Below are positions 35,161-48,390 of a stretch of 64,000 bases of DNA, piece by piece (positions within the stretch are counted from its first letter, which is position 1; the number at the start of each line of letters is the position of its first letter). Below the pieces are notes generated by a model that did no database searches, had not been told where the DNA came from, and worked only from the letters and a program-made list of their open reading frames with translations. Both the position numbers and the translations under genes were made by a program. This DNA comes from Acanthosepion lycidas (lineage: Eukaryota > Mollusca > Cephalopoda > Sepiida > Sepiidae), in assembly GCA_963932145.1 (NCBI GenBank), contig OZ010611.1:56243292-56307291 (forward strand), read 5' to 3'.

Positions 35161-36966
35161 TCATAGAAATGGAGTAGCGTGCAATGGTGTCGTCTCATAC
35201 AACAGTGAGTGAAGAGAAAAAATTTGTGGGCACAAAATGGGTGATCAGTGTCTTATTCTCTGCTGTTTGTGCCTTGTCTTTAGTTTTTCTTCTATATTTA
35301 ACTTTATGTAGAGTCTAGGCCCCTTTCTGAATCTTGGTTGAAATTATTTTTCATTCTAATTCATAGAAATGGAGTAGCGTGCAATGGTGTCATTTCATAC
35401 AACTGTGAGTTAGGAGAAAAAATTTGTGGGCACAAAATGGCTGATCAGTGTCTTATTCTCCTCTGTTTGTGCCTTGTCTTTAGCTTTTTCTTCTATATTT
35501 AACTTTATGTAGAGGCTAGGCCTCCCTCTAAATCTTGGTTGAAATTATTTTTCATTCTAATTCATAGAAATGGAGTAGCATGCAATGGTGTCGTCTCATA
35601 CAACAGTGAGTTAGTAGAAAAATTTGTGGGCACAAAATGGGTGATCAGTGTCTTATTCTCTTCTGTTTGCGCCTTGTCTTTAGCTTTTTCTTCTATATTT
35701 AACTTTAAGTAGTGGCTAGGCCCCTTTCTAAATCTTGGTTGAAATTATTTTTCATTCTAATTAATAGAAATGGAGTAGCGTGCAATGGTGTCGTCTCATA
35801 CAACAGTGAGTAAGGAGAAAAAATTTGTGGGCACAAAATGGGTGATCAGTGTCTTATTCTCTTCTGTTTGTGCCTTGTCTTTAGCTTTTTCTTCTATATT
35901 TAACTTTATGTAGAGGCTAGGCCAACCTCTTAATCTTGGTTGAAATTATTTTTCATTCTAATTAATAGAAATGGAGTAGTGTGCAATTGTGTCGTCTCAT
36001 ACAACAGTGAGTTAGGAGAAAAAATTTGTTGGCACAAAATGGGTGATCAGTGTCTTATTCTCTTCTGTTTGTGCCTTGTCTTTAGCTTTTTCTTCTATAT
36101 TTAATTTTATGTAGAGGCTAGGCCCCTTTCTAAATCTTGGTTGAAATTATTTTTCATTCTAATTAATAGAAATGGAGTAGCGTGCAATGGTGTCGTCTCA
36201 TACAACAGTGAGTTAGGAGAAAAAATTTGTGCGCACAAAATGGGTCATCAGTGTCTTATTCTCTTCTGTTTGTGCCTTGTCTTTAGCTTTTTCTTCTATA
36301 TTTGACATTATGTAGAGGCTAGGCCCCCCTCTAAATCTTGGTTGAAATTATTTTTCATTCTAATTCATAGAAATGTAGTAGCGTGCAATGGTGTCGTCTC
36401 ATACAACAGTGAGTTAGGAGTAAAAATTTGTGGGCACAAAATGGGTGATCAGTGTCTTATTCTCTGCTGTTTGTGCCTTGTCTTTAGCTTTTTCTTCTAT
36501 ATTTAACTTTATGTAGAGGCTAGGCCCCTTTCTAAATCTTGGTTGAAATTATTTTTCATTCTAATTCATAGAAATGGAGTAGCGTGCAATGGTGTCGTCT
36601 CATACAACAGTGAGGTAGGAGAAAAAATTTGTTGGGACAAAATGGGTGATCAGTGTCTTATTCTCTTCTGTTTGTGCCTTGTCTTTAGCTTTTTCTTCTA
36701 TATTTAACATTATGTAGAGGCTAGGCCCCCCTCTAAATCTTGTTTGAAATTATTTTTCATTCTAATTCATAGAAATGGATTAGCGTGCAATGGTGTCGTC
36801 TCATACAACAGTGAGTTAGGAGAAAAAATTTGTGGGCACAAAATGCGTGATCAGTGTCTTATTCTTTCTGTTTGTGCCTTGTCTTTAGCTTTTTCTTCTA
36901 TATTTAACTTTATGTAGAGGCTAGGCCCCTTTCTAAATCTTGGTTGAAATTATTTTTCATTCTAAT

Positions 36967-39776
36967 TCATAGAAATCGAGTAGCGTGCAATGGTGTCATC
37001 TCATACACCAGTGAGTTAGGAGAAAAAATTTGTGGGCACAAAATGGGTGATCAGTGTCTTATTCTCTGCTGTTTGTGCCTTGTCTTTAGCTTTTTCTTCT
37101 ATATTTAACTTTATGTAGAGGCTAGGCCCCTTTCCATATCTTGGTTGAAATTATTTTTCATTCTAATTCATAGAAATGGAGTAGCGTGCAATGGTGTCGT
37201 CTCATACAACAGTGAGTGAAGAGAAAAAATTTGTGGGCACAAAATGGGTGATCAGTGTCTTATTCTCTGCTGTTTGTGCCTTGTCTTTAGTTTTTCTTCT
37301 ATATTTAACTTTATGTAGAGTCTAGGCCCCTTTCTGAATCTTGGTTGAAATTATTTTTCATTCTAATTCATAGAAATGGAGTAGTGTGCAATGGTGTCAT
37401 TTCATACAACTGTGAGTTAGGAGAAAAAATTTGTGGGCACAAAATGGCTGATCAGTGTCTTATTCTCCTCTGTTTGAGCCTTGTCTTTAGCTTTTTCTTC
37501 TATATTTAACTTTATGTAGAGGCTAGGCCTCCCTCTAAATCTTGGTTGAAATTATTTTTCATTCTAATTCATAGAAATGGAGTAGCATGCAATGGTGTCG
37601 TCTCATACAACAGTGAGTTAGTAGAAAAATTTGTGGGCACAAAATGGGTGATCAGTGTCTTATTCTCTTCTGTTTGCGCCTTGTCTTTAGCTTTTTCTTC
37701 TATATTTAACTTTAAGTAGTGGCTAGGCCCCTTTCTAAATCTTGGTTGAAATTATTTTTCATTCTAATTAATAGAAATGGAGTAGCGTGCAATGGTGTCG
37801 TCTCATACAACAGTGAGTAAGGAGAAAAAATTTGTGGGCACAAAATGGGTGATCAGTGTCTTATTCTCTTCTGTTTGTGCCTTGTCTTTAGCTTTTTCTT
37901 CTATATTTGACATTATGTAGAGGCTAGGCCCCCCTCTAAATCTTGGTTGAAATTATTTTTCATTCTAATACATAGAAATGTAGTACCGTGCAATGGTGTC
38001 GTCTCATACAACAGTGAGTTAGGAGTAAAAATTTGTGGGCACAAAATGGGTGATCAGTGTCTTATTCTCTGCTGTTTGTGCCTTGTCTTTAGCTTTTTCT
38101 TCTATATTTAACTTTATGTAGAGGCTAGGCCCCTTTCTAAATCTTGGTTGAAATTATTTTTCATTCTAATTCATAGAAATGGAGTAGCGTGCAATGGTGT
38201 CGTCTCATACAACAGTGAGGTAGGAGAAAAAATTTGTTGGCACAAAATGGGTGATCAGTGTCTTATTCTCTTCTGTTTGTGCCTTGTCTTTAGCTTTTTC
38301 TTCTATATTTAACATTATGTAGAGGCTAGGCCCCCCTCTAAATCTTGTTTGAAATTATTTTTCATTCTAATTCATAGAAATGGATTAGCGTGCAATGGTG
38401 TCGTCTCATACAACAGTGAGTTAGGAGAAAAAATTTGTGGGCACAAAATGCGTGATCAGTGTCTTATTCTTTCTGTTTGTGCCTTGTCTTTAGCTTTTTC
38501 TTCTATATTTAACTTTATGTAGAGGCTAGGCCCCTTTCTAAATCTTGGTTGAAATTATTTTTCCTTCTAATTCATAGAAATGGAGTAGCGTGCAATGGTG
38601 TCGTCTCATACAGCAGTGAGTTAGGAGAAAAAATTTGTGGGCACAAAATGAGTGATCAGTGTCTTATTCTCTTCTGTTTGTGCCTTGTCTTTAGCTTTTT
38701 CTTCTATATTTAACTTTATGCAGAGGCTAGGCCCCCCTCTAAATCTTGGTTGAAATTATTTTTCATTCTAATTCATAGAAATGGAGGAACGTGCAATGGT
38801 GTCGTCTCATACAACAGTGAGTTAGGAGAAAAAATTTGTGTGCATCAAATGGGTGATCAGTGTCTTATTCTCTTCTGTTTGTGCCTTGTCTTTAGCTTTT
38901 TCTTCTATATTTAACTTTATGTAGACGCTAGGCACCTTTCTAAATCTTGGTTGAAATTATTTTTCATTCTAATTAATAGAAATGGAGTAGCGTGCAATGG
39001 TGTCGTCTCATACAACAGTGAGTTAGGAGTAAAAATTTGTGGGCACAAAATGGGTGATCAGTGTCTTATTCTCTGCTGTTTGTGCCTTGTCTTTAGCTTT
39101 TTCTTCTATATTTAACTTTATGTAGAGGCTAGGCCCCTTTCTAAATCTTGGTTGAAATTATTTTTCATTCTAATTCGTAGAAATGGAGTAGCGTGCAATG
39201 GTGTCGTCTCATACAACAGTGAGGTAGGAGAAAAAATTTGTTGGCACAAAATGGGTGATCAGTGTCTTATTCTCTTCTGTTTGTGCCTTGTCTTTAGCTT
39301 TTTCTTCTATATTTAACTTTATGTAGACGCTAGGCACCTTTCTAAATTTTGGTTGAAATTATTTTTCATTCTAATTAATAGAAATGGAGTAGCGTGCAAT
39401 GGTGTCGTCTCATACAACAGTGAGTTAGGAGAAAAAATTTGTGGGCACAAAATGGGTGATCAGTGTCTTATTCTCTTCTGTTTGTGCCTTGTCTTTAGCT
39501 TTTTCTTCTATATTTAACATTATGTAGAGGCTAGGCCCCCCTCTAAATCTTGTTTGAAATTATTTTTCATTCTAATTCATAGAATTGGAGTAGCGTGCAA
39601 TGGTGTCATCTCATACAACAGTGAGTTAGGAGAAAAAATTTGTGGGCACAAAATGCGTGATCAGTGTCTTATTCTTTCTATTTGTGCCTTGTCTTTAGCT
39701 TTTTCTTCTATATTTAACTTTATGTAGAGGCTAGGCCCCTTTCTAAATCTTGGTTGAAATTATTTTTCATTCTAAT
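36967..39776 (+). repeat. 14-mer HOR unit 1
   Basis: A 2,810-bp unit. I noticed only a handful of differences from the second copy, for example TGTTTGAGCC at about 37,474 against TGTTTGTGCC, and TAATACATAG near 37,966 against TAATTCATAG. This is the most similar long duplicate I found in the window, so the duplication looks recent. Confidence 0.9.
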
Positions 39777-42450
39777 TCATAGAAATCGAGTAGCGTGCAA
39801 TGGTGTCATCTCATACACCAGTGAGTTAGGAGAAAAAATTTGTGGGCACAAAATGGGTGATCAGTGTCTTATTCTCTGCTGTTTGTGCCTTGTCTTTAGC
39901 TTTTTCTTCTATATTTAACTTTATGTAGAGGCTAGGCCCCTTTCCATATCTTGGTTGAAATTATTTTTCATTCTAATTCATAGAAATGGAGTAGCGTGCA
40001 ATGGTGTCGTCTCATACAACAGTGAGTGAAGAGAAAAAATTTGTGGGCACAAAATGGGTGATCAGTGTCTTATTCTCTGCTGTTTGTGCCTTGTCTTTAG
40101 TTTTTCTTCTATATTTAACTTTATGTAGAGTCTAGGCCCCTTTCTGAATCTTGGTTGAAATTATTTTTCATTCTAATTCATAGAAATGGAGTAGTGTGCA
40201 ATGGTGTCATTTCATACAACTGTGAGTTAGGAGAAAAAATTTGTGGGCACAAAATGGCTGATCAGTGTCTTATTCTCCTCTGTTTGTGCCTTGTCTTTAG
40301 CTTTTTCTTCTATATTTAACTTTATGTAGAGGCTAGGCCTCCCTCTAAATCTTGGTTGAAATTATTTTTCATTCTAATTCATAGAAATGGAGTAGCATGC
40401 AATGGTGTCGTCTCATACAACAGTGAGTTAGTAGAAAAATTTGTGGGCACAAAATGGGTGATCAGTGTCTTATTCTCTTCTGTTTGCGCCTTGTCTTTAG
40501 CTTTTTCTTCTATATTTAACTTTAAGTAGTGGCTAGGCCCCTTTCTAAATCTTGGTTGAAATTATTTTTCATTCTAATTAATAGAAATGGAGTAGCGTGC
40601 AATGGTGTCGTCTCATACAACAGTGAGTAAGGAGAAAAAATTTGTGGGCACAAAATGGGTGATCAGTGTCTTATTCTCTTCTGTTTGTGCCTTGTCTTTA
40701 GCTTTTTCTTCTATATTTGACATTATGTAGAGGCTAGGCCCCCCTCTAAATCTTGGTTGAAATTATTTTTCATTCTAATTCATAGAAATGTAGTACCGTG
40801 CAATGGTGTCGTCTCATACAACAGTGAGTTAGGAGTAAAAATTTGTGGGCACAAAATGGGTGATCAGTGTCTTATTCTCTGCTGTTTGTGCCTTGTCTTT
40901 AGCTTTTTCTTCTATATTTAACTTTATGTAGAGGCTAGGCCCCTTTCTAAATCTTGGTTGAAATTATTTTTCATTCTAATTCATAGAAATGGAGTAGCGT
41001 GCAATGGTGTCGTCTCATACAACAGTGAGGTAGGAGAAAAAATTTGTTGGCACAAAATGGGTGATCAGTGTCTTATTCTCTTCTGTTTGTGCCTTGTCTT
41101 TAGCTTTTTCTTCTATATTTAACATTATGTAGAGGCTAGGCCCCCCTCTAAATCTTGTTTGAAATTATTTTTCATTCTAATTCATAGAAATGGATTAGCG
41201 TGCAATGGTGTCGTCTCATACAACAGTGAGTTAGGAGAAAAAATTTGTGGGCACAAAATGCGTGATCAGTGTCTTATTCTTTCTGTTTGTGCCTTGTCTT
41301 TAGCTTTTTCTTCTATATTTAACTTTATGTAGAGGCTAGGCCCCTTTCTAAATCTTGGTTGAAATTATTTTTCCTTCTAATTCATAGAAATGGAGTAGCG
41401 TGCAATGGTGTCGTCTCATACAGCAGTGAGTTAGGAGAAAAAATTTGTGGGCACAAAATGAGTGATCAGTGTCTTATTCTCTTCTGTTTGTGCCTTGTCT
41501 TTAGCTTTTTCTTCTATATTTAACTTTATGCAGAGGCTAGGCCCCCCTCTAAATCTTGGTTGAAATTATTTTTCATTCTAATTCATAGAAATGGAGGAAC
41601 GTGCAATGGTGTCGTCTCATACAACAGTGAGTTAGGAGAAAAAATTTGTGTGCATCAAATGGGTGATCAGTGTCTTATTCTCTTCTGTTTGTGCCTTGTC
41701 TTTAGCTTTTTCTTCTATATTTAACTTTATGTAGACGCTAGGCACCTTTCTAAATCTTGGTTGAAATTATTTTTCATTCTAATTAATAGAAATGGAGTAG
41801 CGTGCAATGGTGTCGTCTCATACAACAGTGAGTTAGGAGTAAAAATTTGTGGGCACAAAATGGGTGATCAGTGTCTTATTCTCTGCTGTTTGTGCCTTGT
41901 CTTTAGCTTTTTCTTCTATATTTAACTTTATGTAGAGGCTAGGCCCCTTTCTAAATCTTGGTTGAAATTATTTTTCATTCTAATTCGTAGAAATGGAGTA
42001 GCGTGCAATGGTGTCGTCTCATACAACAGTGAGGTAGGAGAAAAAATTTGTTGGCACAAAATGGGTGATCAGTGTCTTATTCTCTTCTGTTTGTGCCTTG
42101 TCTTTAGCTTTTTCTTCTATATTTAACTTTATGTAGACGCTAGGCACCTTTCTAAATTTTGGTTGAAATTATTTTTCATTCTAATTAATAGAAATGGAGT
42201 AGCGTGCAATGGTGTCGTCTCATACAACAGTGAGTTAGGAGAAAAAATTTGTGGGCACAAAATGGGTGATCAGTGTCTTATTCTCTTCTGTTTGTGCCTT
42301 GTCTTTAGCTTTTTCTTCTATATTTAACATTATGTAGAGGCTAGGCCCCCCTCTAAATCTTGTTTGAAATTATTTTTCATTCTAATTCATAGAATTGGAG
42401 TAGCGTGCAATGGTGTCATCTCATACAACAGTGAGTTAGGAGAAAAAATT
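39777..42450 (+). repeat. 14-mer HOR unit 2, incomplete
   Basis: The copy follows unit 1 from its TCGAG monomer to the monomer starting at 42,387 (TCATAGAATTGG, matching 39,577). It diverges at about 42,455, where GTGCGCAC replaces GTGGGCAC. It therefore covers about 13.3 of 14 monomers. Confidence 0.88.
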
Positions 42451-45400
42451 TGTGCGCACAAAATGGGTGATCAGTGTCTTATTCTCTTCTGTTTGTGCCT
42501 TGTCTTTAGCTTTTTCTTCTATATTTAACATTATGTAGAGGCTAGGCCCCTTTCTAAATCTTGGTTGAAATTATTTTTCATTCTAATTCATAGAAATGGA
42601 GTAGCGTGCAATGGTGTCGTATCATACAACAGTGAGTTAGGAGAAAAAATTTGTGGGCACAAAATGGGTGATCAGTGTCTTATTCTCTGCTGTTTGTGCC
42701 TTGCCTTTAGATTTTTCTTCTATATTTAACTTTATATAGAGGCTAGGCCCCTTTCTAAATCTTGGTTGAAATTATTTTTCATTCTAATTCATAGAAAGGG
42801 AGTAGCGTGCAATGGTGTCGTCTCATACAACAGTGAGATAGGAGAAAAAATTTGTGGGCACAAAATGGGTGATCAGTGTCTTATTCTCTGCTGTTTGTGC
42901 CTTGTCTTTAGCTTTTTCTTCTATATTTAACTTTATGTAGAGGCTAGGCCCCTTTCTAAATCTTGGCTGAAATTATTTTTCATTCTAATTAATAGAAATG
43001 GAGTAGCGTGCAATGGTGTCGTCTCATACAACAGTGAGTTAGGATAAAAAATTTGTGGGCACAAAATGAGTGATCAGTGGCTTATTCTCTGCTGTTTGTG
43101 CCTTGTCTTTAGCTTTTTCTTCTATATTTAACTTTATGTAGAGGCTAGGCCCCTTTCTAAATCTTGGCTGAAATTATTTTTCATTCTAATTAATAGAAAT
43201 GGAGTAGCGTGCAATGGTGTCGTCTCATACAACAGTGAGTTAGGATAAAAAATTTGTGGGCACAAAATGAGTGATCAGTGTCTTATTCTCTTCTGTTTGT
43301 GCCTTGTCTTTAGCTTTTTCTTCTATATTTAACTTTATGTAGAGGCTAGGCCCCCCCTCTAAATCTTGGTTGAAATTATTTTTCATTCTAATTCATAGAA
43401 ATGGAGTAACATGCAATGGTGTCGTCTCATATAACAGTGAGTTAGGAGAAAAAATTTGTGCGCACAAAATGGGTGATCAGTGTCTTATTCTCTTCTGTTT
43501 GTGCCTTGTCTTTAGCTTTTTCTTCTATATTTAACTTTATGTAGAGGCTAGGCCCCTTTCTAAATCTTGGTTGAAATTATTTTTCATTCTAATTCATAGA
43601 AATGGAATAGCGTGCAATGGTGTCGTCTCATACAACAGTGAGTTAGGAGAAAAAATTTGTGGGCACAAAATGGCTGATCAGTGTCTTATTCTCCTCTGTT
43701 TGTGCCTTGTCTTTAGCTTTTTCTTCTATATTTAACTTTATCTAGAGGCTAGGCCTCCCTCTAAATCTTGGTTGAAATTATTTTTCTTTCTAATTCATAG
43801 AAATGGAGTAGCGTACAATGGTGACGTCTCATACAACAGTGAGTTAGTAGAAAAATTTGTGGGCACAAAGTGGGTGATCAGTGTCTTATTCTCTTCTGTT
43901 TGTGCCTTGTCTTTAGCTTTTTCTTCTATATTTAACTTTAAGTAGCGGCTAGGCCCCTTTCTAAATCTTGGTTGAAATTATTTTTCATTCTAATTAATAG
44001 AAATGGAGTAGCGTGCAATGGTGTCGTCTCATACAACAGTGAGTAAGGAGAAAAAATTTGTGGGCACAAAATGGGTGATCAGTGTCTTATTCTCTTCTGT
44101 TTGTGCCTTGTCTTTAGCTTTTTCTTCTATATTTAACTTTATGTAGAGGCTAGGCCCCTTTCTAAATCTTGGTTGAAATTATTTTTCGTTCTAATTCATA
44201 GAAATGGAGTAGCGTGCAATGATGTCGTCTCATACAACAGTGAGTTAGGAGAAAAAATTTGTTGGCACAAAATGGGTGATCAGTGTCTTATTCTCTGCTG
44301 TTTGTGCCTTGTCTTTAGATTTTTCTTCTATATTTAACTTTATGTAGAGGCTAGGCACCTTTCTAAATCTTGGTTGAAATTATTTTTCATTCTAATTCAT
44401 AGAAATGGAGTAGCGTGCAATGGTATCGTCTCATACAACAGTGAGTTAGCAGAAAAAATTTGTGGGCACAAAATGGGTGATCAGTGTCTTATTCTCTTCT
44501 GTTTGTGCCTTGTCTTTAGCTTTTTCTTCTATATTTAACTTTATGTAGAGGCTAGACCCCCCTCTAAATCTTGGTTGAAATTATTTTTCATTCTAATTCA
44601 TAGAAATGGAGTAACATGCAATGGTGTCGTCTCATATAACAGTGAGTTAGGAGAAAAAATTTGTGCGCACAAAATGGGTGATCAGTGTCTTATTCTCTTC
44701 TGTTTGTGCCTTGTCTTTAGCTTTTTCTTCTATATTTAACTTTATGTAGAGGCTAGGCCCTTTTCTAAATCTTGGTTGAAATTATTTTTGATTCTAATTC
44801 ATAGAAATGGAGTAGCGAGCAATGGTGTCGTCTCATACAACAGTGAGTTAGGAGTAAAAATTTGTGGGCACAAAATGGATGATCAGTGTCTTATTCTCTG
44901 CTGTTTGTGCCTTGTCTTTAGCTTTTTCTTCTATATTTAACTTTATGTAGAGGCTAGGCCCCTTTCTAAATCTTGGTTGAAATTATTTTTCGTTCTAATT
45001 CATAGAAATGGAGTAGCGTGCAATGGTGTCGTCTCATACAACAGTGAGTTAGGAGAAAAAATTTGTGGGCACAAAATGGGTGATCAGTGTCTTATTCTCT
45101 GCTGTTTGTGCCTTGTCTTTAGCTTTTTCTTCTATATTTAACTTTATGTAGAGGCTAGGCACCTTTCTAAATCTTGGTTGAAATTATTTTTCATTCTAAT
45201 TCATAGAAATGGAGTAGCGTGCAATGGTGTCGTCTCATACAACAGTGAGTTAGGAGAAAAAATTTGTGGGCACAAAATGGGTGGTCAGTGTCTTATTCTC
45301 TTCTGTTTGTGCCTTGTCTTTATCTTTTTCTTCTATATTTAACTTTATGTAGAGGCTAGGCCCCTTTATAAATCTTGGTTGAAATTATTTTTCATTCTAA

Positions 45401-46000
45401 TTAATAGAAATGGAGTAGCGTGCAATGGTGTCGTCTCATACAACAGTGAGTTAGGAGAAAAAATTTGTGGGCACAAAATGGGTGATCAGTGTCTTATTCT
45501 CTTCTGTTTGTGCCTTGTCTTTAGCTTTTTCTTCTATATTTAACTTTATGTAGAGGCTAGGCCCCTTTATATATCTTGGTTGAAATTATTTTTCATTCTA
45601 ATTAATAGAAATGGAGTAGCGTGCAATGGTGTCGTCTCATACAACAGTGAGTTAGGAGAAAAAATTTGTGGGCACAAAATGAGTGATCAGTGTCTTATTC
45701 TCTTCTGTTTGTGCCTTGTCTTTAGCTTTTCCTTCTATATTTAACTTTATGTAGAGGCTAGACCCCCCTCTAAATCTTGGTTGAAATTATTTTTCATTCT
45801 AATTCATAGAAATGGAGTAGCGAGCAATGGTGTCGTCTCATACAACAGTGAGTTAGGAGTAAAAATTTGTGGGCACAAAATGGGTGATCAGTGTCTTATT
45901 CTCTGCTGTTTGTGCCTTGTCTTTAGCTTTTTCTTCTATATTTAACTTTATGTAGAGGCTAGGCACCTTTCTAAATCTTGGTTGAAATTATTTTTCATTC
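42451..46000 (+). repeat. Mosaic block with adjacent twin monomers
   Basis: About 17 to 18 monomers. Two neighbours (42,990 and 43,191) share CTTGGCTGAAATT upstream, TAATAG, GGATAAAAAATT and AAATGAGTG over their first 90 bases, then differ (TGGCTTATTCTCTGCTG against TGTCTTATTCTCTTCTG). This looks like a single-monomer duplication followed by partial conversion. The monomer near 43,794 repeats the GGTGACGTCTC/GTTAGTAG type of 6,831 and 9,440. The CCCCTTTATATATC junction near 45,561 recurs at 61,627. Confidence 0.75.
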
Positions 46001-46581
46001 TAATTTATAGAAATGGAGTAGCGTGCAATGGTGTCGTCTCATACAACAGTGAGTTAGGAGAATAAATTTGTGGGCACAAAATGAGTGATCAGTGTCTTAT
46101 TCTCTTCTGTTTGTGCCTTGTCTTTAGCTTTTTCTTCTATATTTAACTTTATGTAGAGGCTAGACCCCCCTCTAAATCTTGGTTGAAATTATTTTTCATT
46201 CTAATTCATAGAAATGGAGTAGCGTGCAATGGTGTCGTCTCATATAACAGTGAGTTAGGAGAAAAAATTTGTGCGCACAAAATGGGTGATCAGTGTCTTA
46301 TTCTCTTCTGTTTGTGCCTTGTCTTTAGCTTTTTCTTCTATATTTAAATTTATGTAGAGGCTAGGCACCCCTATAAATCTTGGTTGAAATTATTTTTCAT
46401 TCTAATTAATAGAAATGGAGTAGCGTGCAATGGTGTCGTCTCATACAACTGTGAGTTAGGAGAAAAAATTTGTGGGCACAAAATGGGTGATCAGTGTTTT
46501 ATTCTCTTCTGTTTGTGCCTTGTCTTTAGCTTTTTCTTCTATATTTAACTTTATGTAGAGGGTAGGCCCCCCTCTAAATCT

Positions 46582-48390
46582 TGGTTTAAATTATGTTTCA
46601 TTCTAATTCGTAGAAATGGAGTAGCGTGCAATGGTGTCGTCTCATACAACAGTGAGTTAGGAGAAAAAATTTGTGGGCACAAAATGGGTGATCAGTGGCT
46701 TATTCTCTGCTGTTTGTGCCTTGTCTTTAGCTTTTTCTTCTATATTTAACTTTATGTAGAGGCTAGGCACCTTTCTAAATCTTGGTTGAAATTATTTTTC
46801 ATTCTAATTCATAGAAATGGAGTAGCGTGCAATGGTGTCGTCTCATACAACAGTGAGTTAGGAGAAAAAATTTGTGGGCACAAAATGAGTGATCAGTGTC
46901 TTATTCTCTTCTGTTTGTGCCTTGTCTTTAGTTTTTTCTTCTATATTTAACTTTATGTAGAGGCTAGACCCCCCTCTAAATCTTGGTTGAAATTATTTTT
47001 CATTCTAATTCATAGAAATGGAGTAGCGTGCAATGGTGTCGTCTCATATAACAGTGAGTTAGGAGAAAAAATTCGTGCGCACGAAATGGGTGATCAGTGT
47101 CTTATTCTCTTCTGTTTGTGCCTTGTCTTTAGCTTTTACTTCTATATTTAACTTTATGTAAAGGCTAGGCCCCCATCTAAATCTTGGTTGAAATTATTTT
47201 TCATTCTAATTCGTAGAAATGGAGTAGCGTGCAATGGTGTCGTCTCATACAACAGTGAGTTAGGAGAAAAAATTTGTGGGCACAAAATGGGTGATCAGTG
47301 GCTTATTCTCTGCTGTTTGTGCCTTGTCTTTAGCTTTTTCTTCTATATTTAACTTTATGTAGAGGCTAGGCCCTTTTCTAAATCTTGATTGAAATTATTT
47401 TTCATTCTAATTCATAGGAATGGAGTAGCGAGCAATGGTGTCGTCTCATACAACAGTGAGTTAGGAGTAAAAATTTGTGGGCACAAAATGGGTGATCAGT
47501 GTCTTATTCTCTGCTGTTTGTGCCTTGTCTTTAGCTTTTTCTTCTATATTTAACTTTATGTAGAGGCTAGGCACCTTTCTAAATCTTGGTTGAAATTATT
47601 TTTCATTCTAATTCATAGAAATGGAGTAGCGTGCAATGGTGTCGTCTCATACAACAGTGAGTTAGGAGAAAAAATTTGTGGGCACAAAATGAGTGATCAG
47701 TGTCTTATTCTCTTCTGTTTGTGCCTTGTCTTTAGCTTTTTCTTCTATATTTAACTTTATGTAGAGGCTAGACCCCCCTCTAAATCTTGGTTGAAATTAT
47801 TTTTCATTCTAATTCATAGAAATGGAGTAGCGTGCAATGGTGTCGTCTCATATAACAGTGAGTTAGGAGAAAAAATTTGTGCGCACAAAATGGGCGATCA
47901 GTGTCTTATTCTCTTCTGTTTGTGCCTTGTCTTTAGCTTTTTCTTCTATATTTAAATTTATGTAGAGGCTAGGCCCCCCTATAAATCTTGGTTGAAATTA
48001 TTTTTCATTCTAATTAATAGAAATGGAGTAGCGTGCAATGGTGTCGTCTCATACAACTGTGAGTTAGGAGAAAAAATTTGTGGGCACAAAATGGTTGATC
48101 AGTGTCTTATGCTCTTCTGTTTGTACCTTGTCTTTAGCTTTTTCTTCTATATTTAACATTATGTAGAGGCTAGGCCCCCCTCTAAATCTTGGTTGAAATT
48201 ATTTTTCATTCTAATTCATAGAAATGTAGTAGCGTGCAATGGTGTCGTCTCATACAACAGTGAGTTAGGAGAAAAAATTTGTGGGCACAAAATGGGTGAT
48301 CAGTGGCTTATTCTCTGCTGTTTGTGCCTTGTCTTTAGCTTTTTCTTCTATATTTAACTTTATGTAGAGGGTAGGCCCCCCTCTAAATCT
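46582..48390 (+). repeat. 9-mer HOR unit 1
   Basis: Nine monomers, 1,809 bp, delimited by the TTGGTTTAAATTATG marker. A one-base peculiarity, TGTAAAGGC near 47,158, distinguishes it from the copies at 48,390 and 53,613, which read TGTAGAGGC. Confidence 0.87.
47072..47085. other. Perfect 14-bp palindrome TTCGTGCGCACGAA
   Basis: The sequence equals its own reverse complement. It corresponds to the TTTGTG-GG-CACAAA dyad of the consensus, with the centre changed to CG and one matched change in each arm (T to C on the left, A to G on the right). The same form is at 48,881-48,894 and 54,104-54,117, all three being copies of one 9-mer position. No binding protein is known to me. Confidence 0.8.

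Larger units (their letters stand above)
35161..42450 (+). repeat. 14-monomer HOR array (2,810-bp unit) with nested partial copies
   Basis: The markers TCGAG...GTCATC...CACCAG (36,967; 39,777), TAGTTTTTCTTC with GAGTCTAGG (35,281; 37,288; 40,098), GTGCATCAAATGG (38,840; 41,650) and TCTTGTTTGAAATT recur with a spacing of exactly 2,810 bp in the two main copies. Earlier partial copies are at 35,161 to about 35,870 (offset 2,007) and about 36,301-36,966 (offset 1,605). The unit is 14 monomers less four bases, since some monomers are 199-200 bp. Confidence 0.92.

Noticed and set aside
46058-46068. AATAAA as a polyadenylation signal (also near 55,103)
   Set aside because: It arises by a single change in the A-run of two monomers, is not conserved, and no transcript unit is evident.
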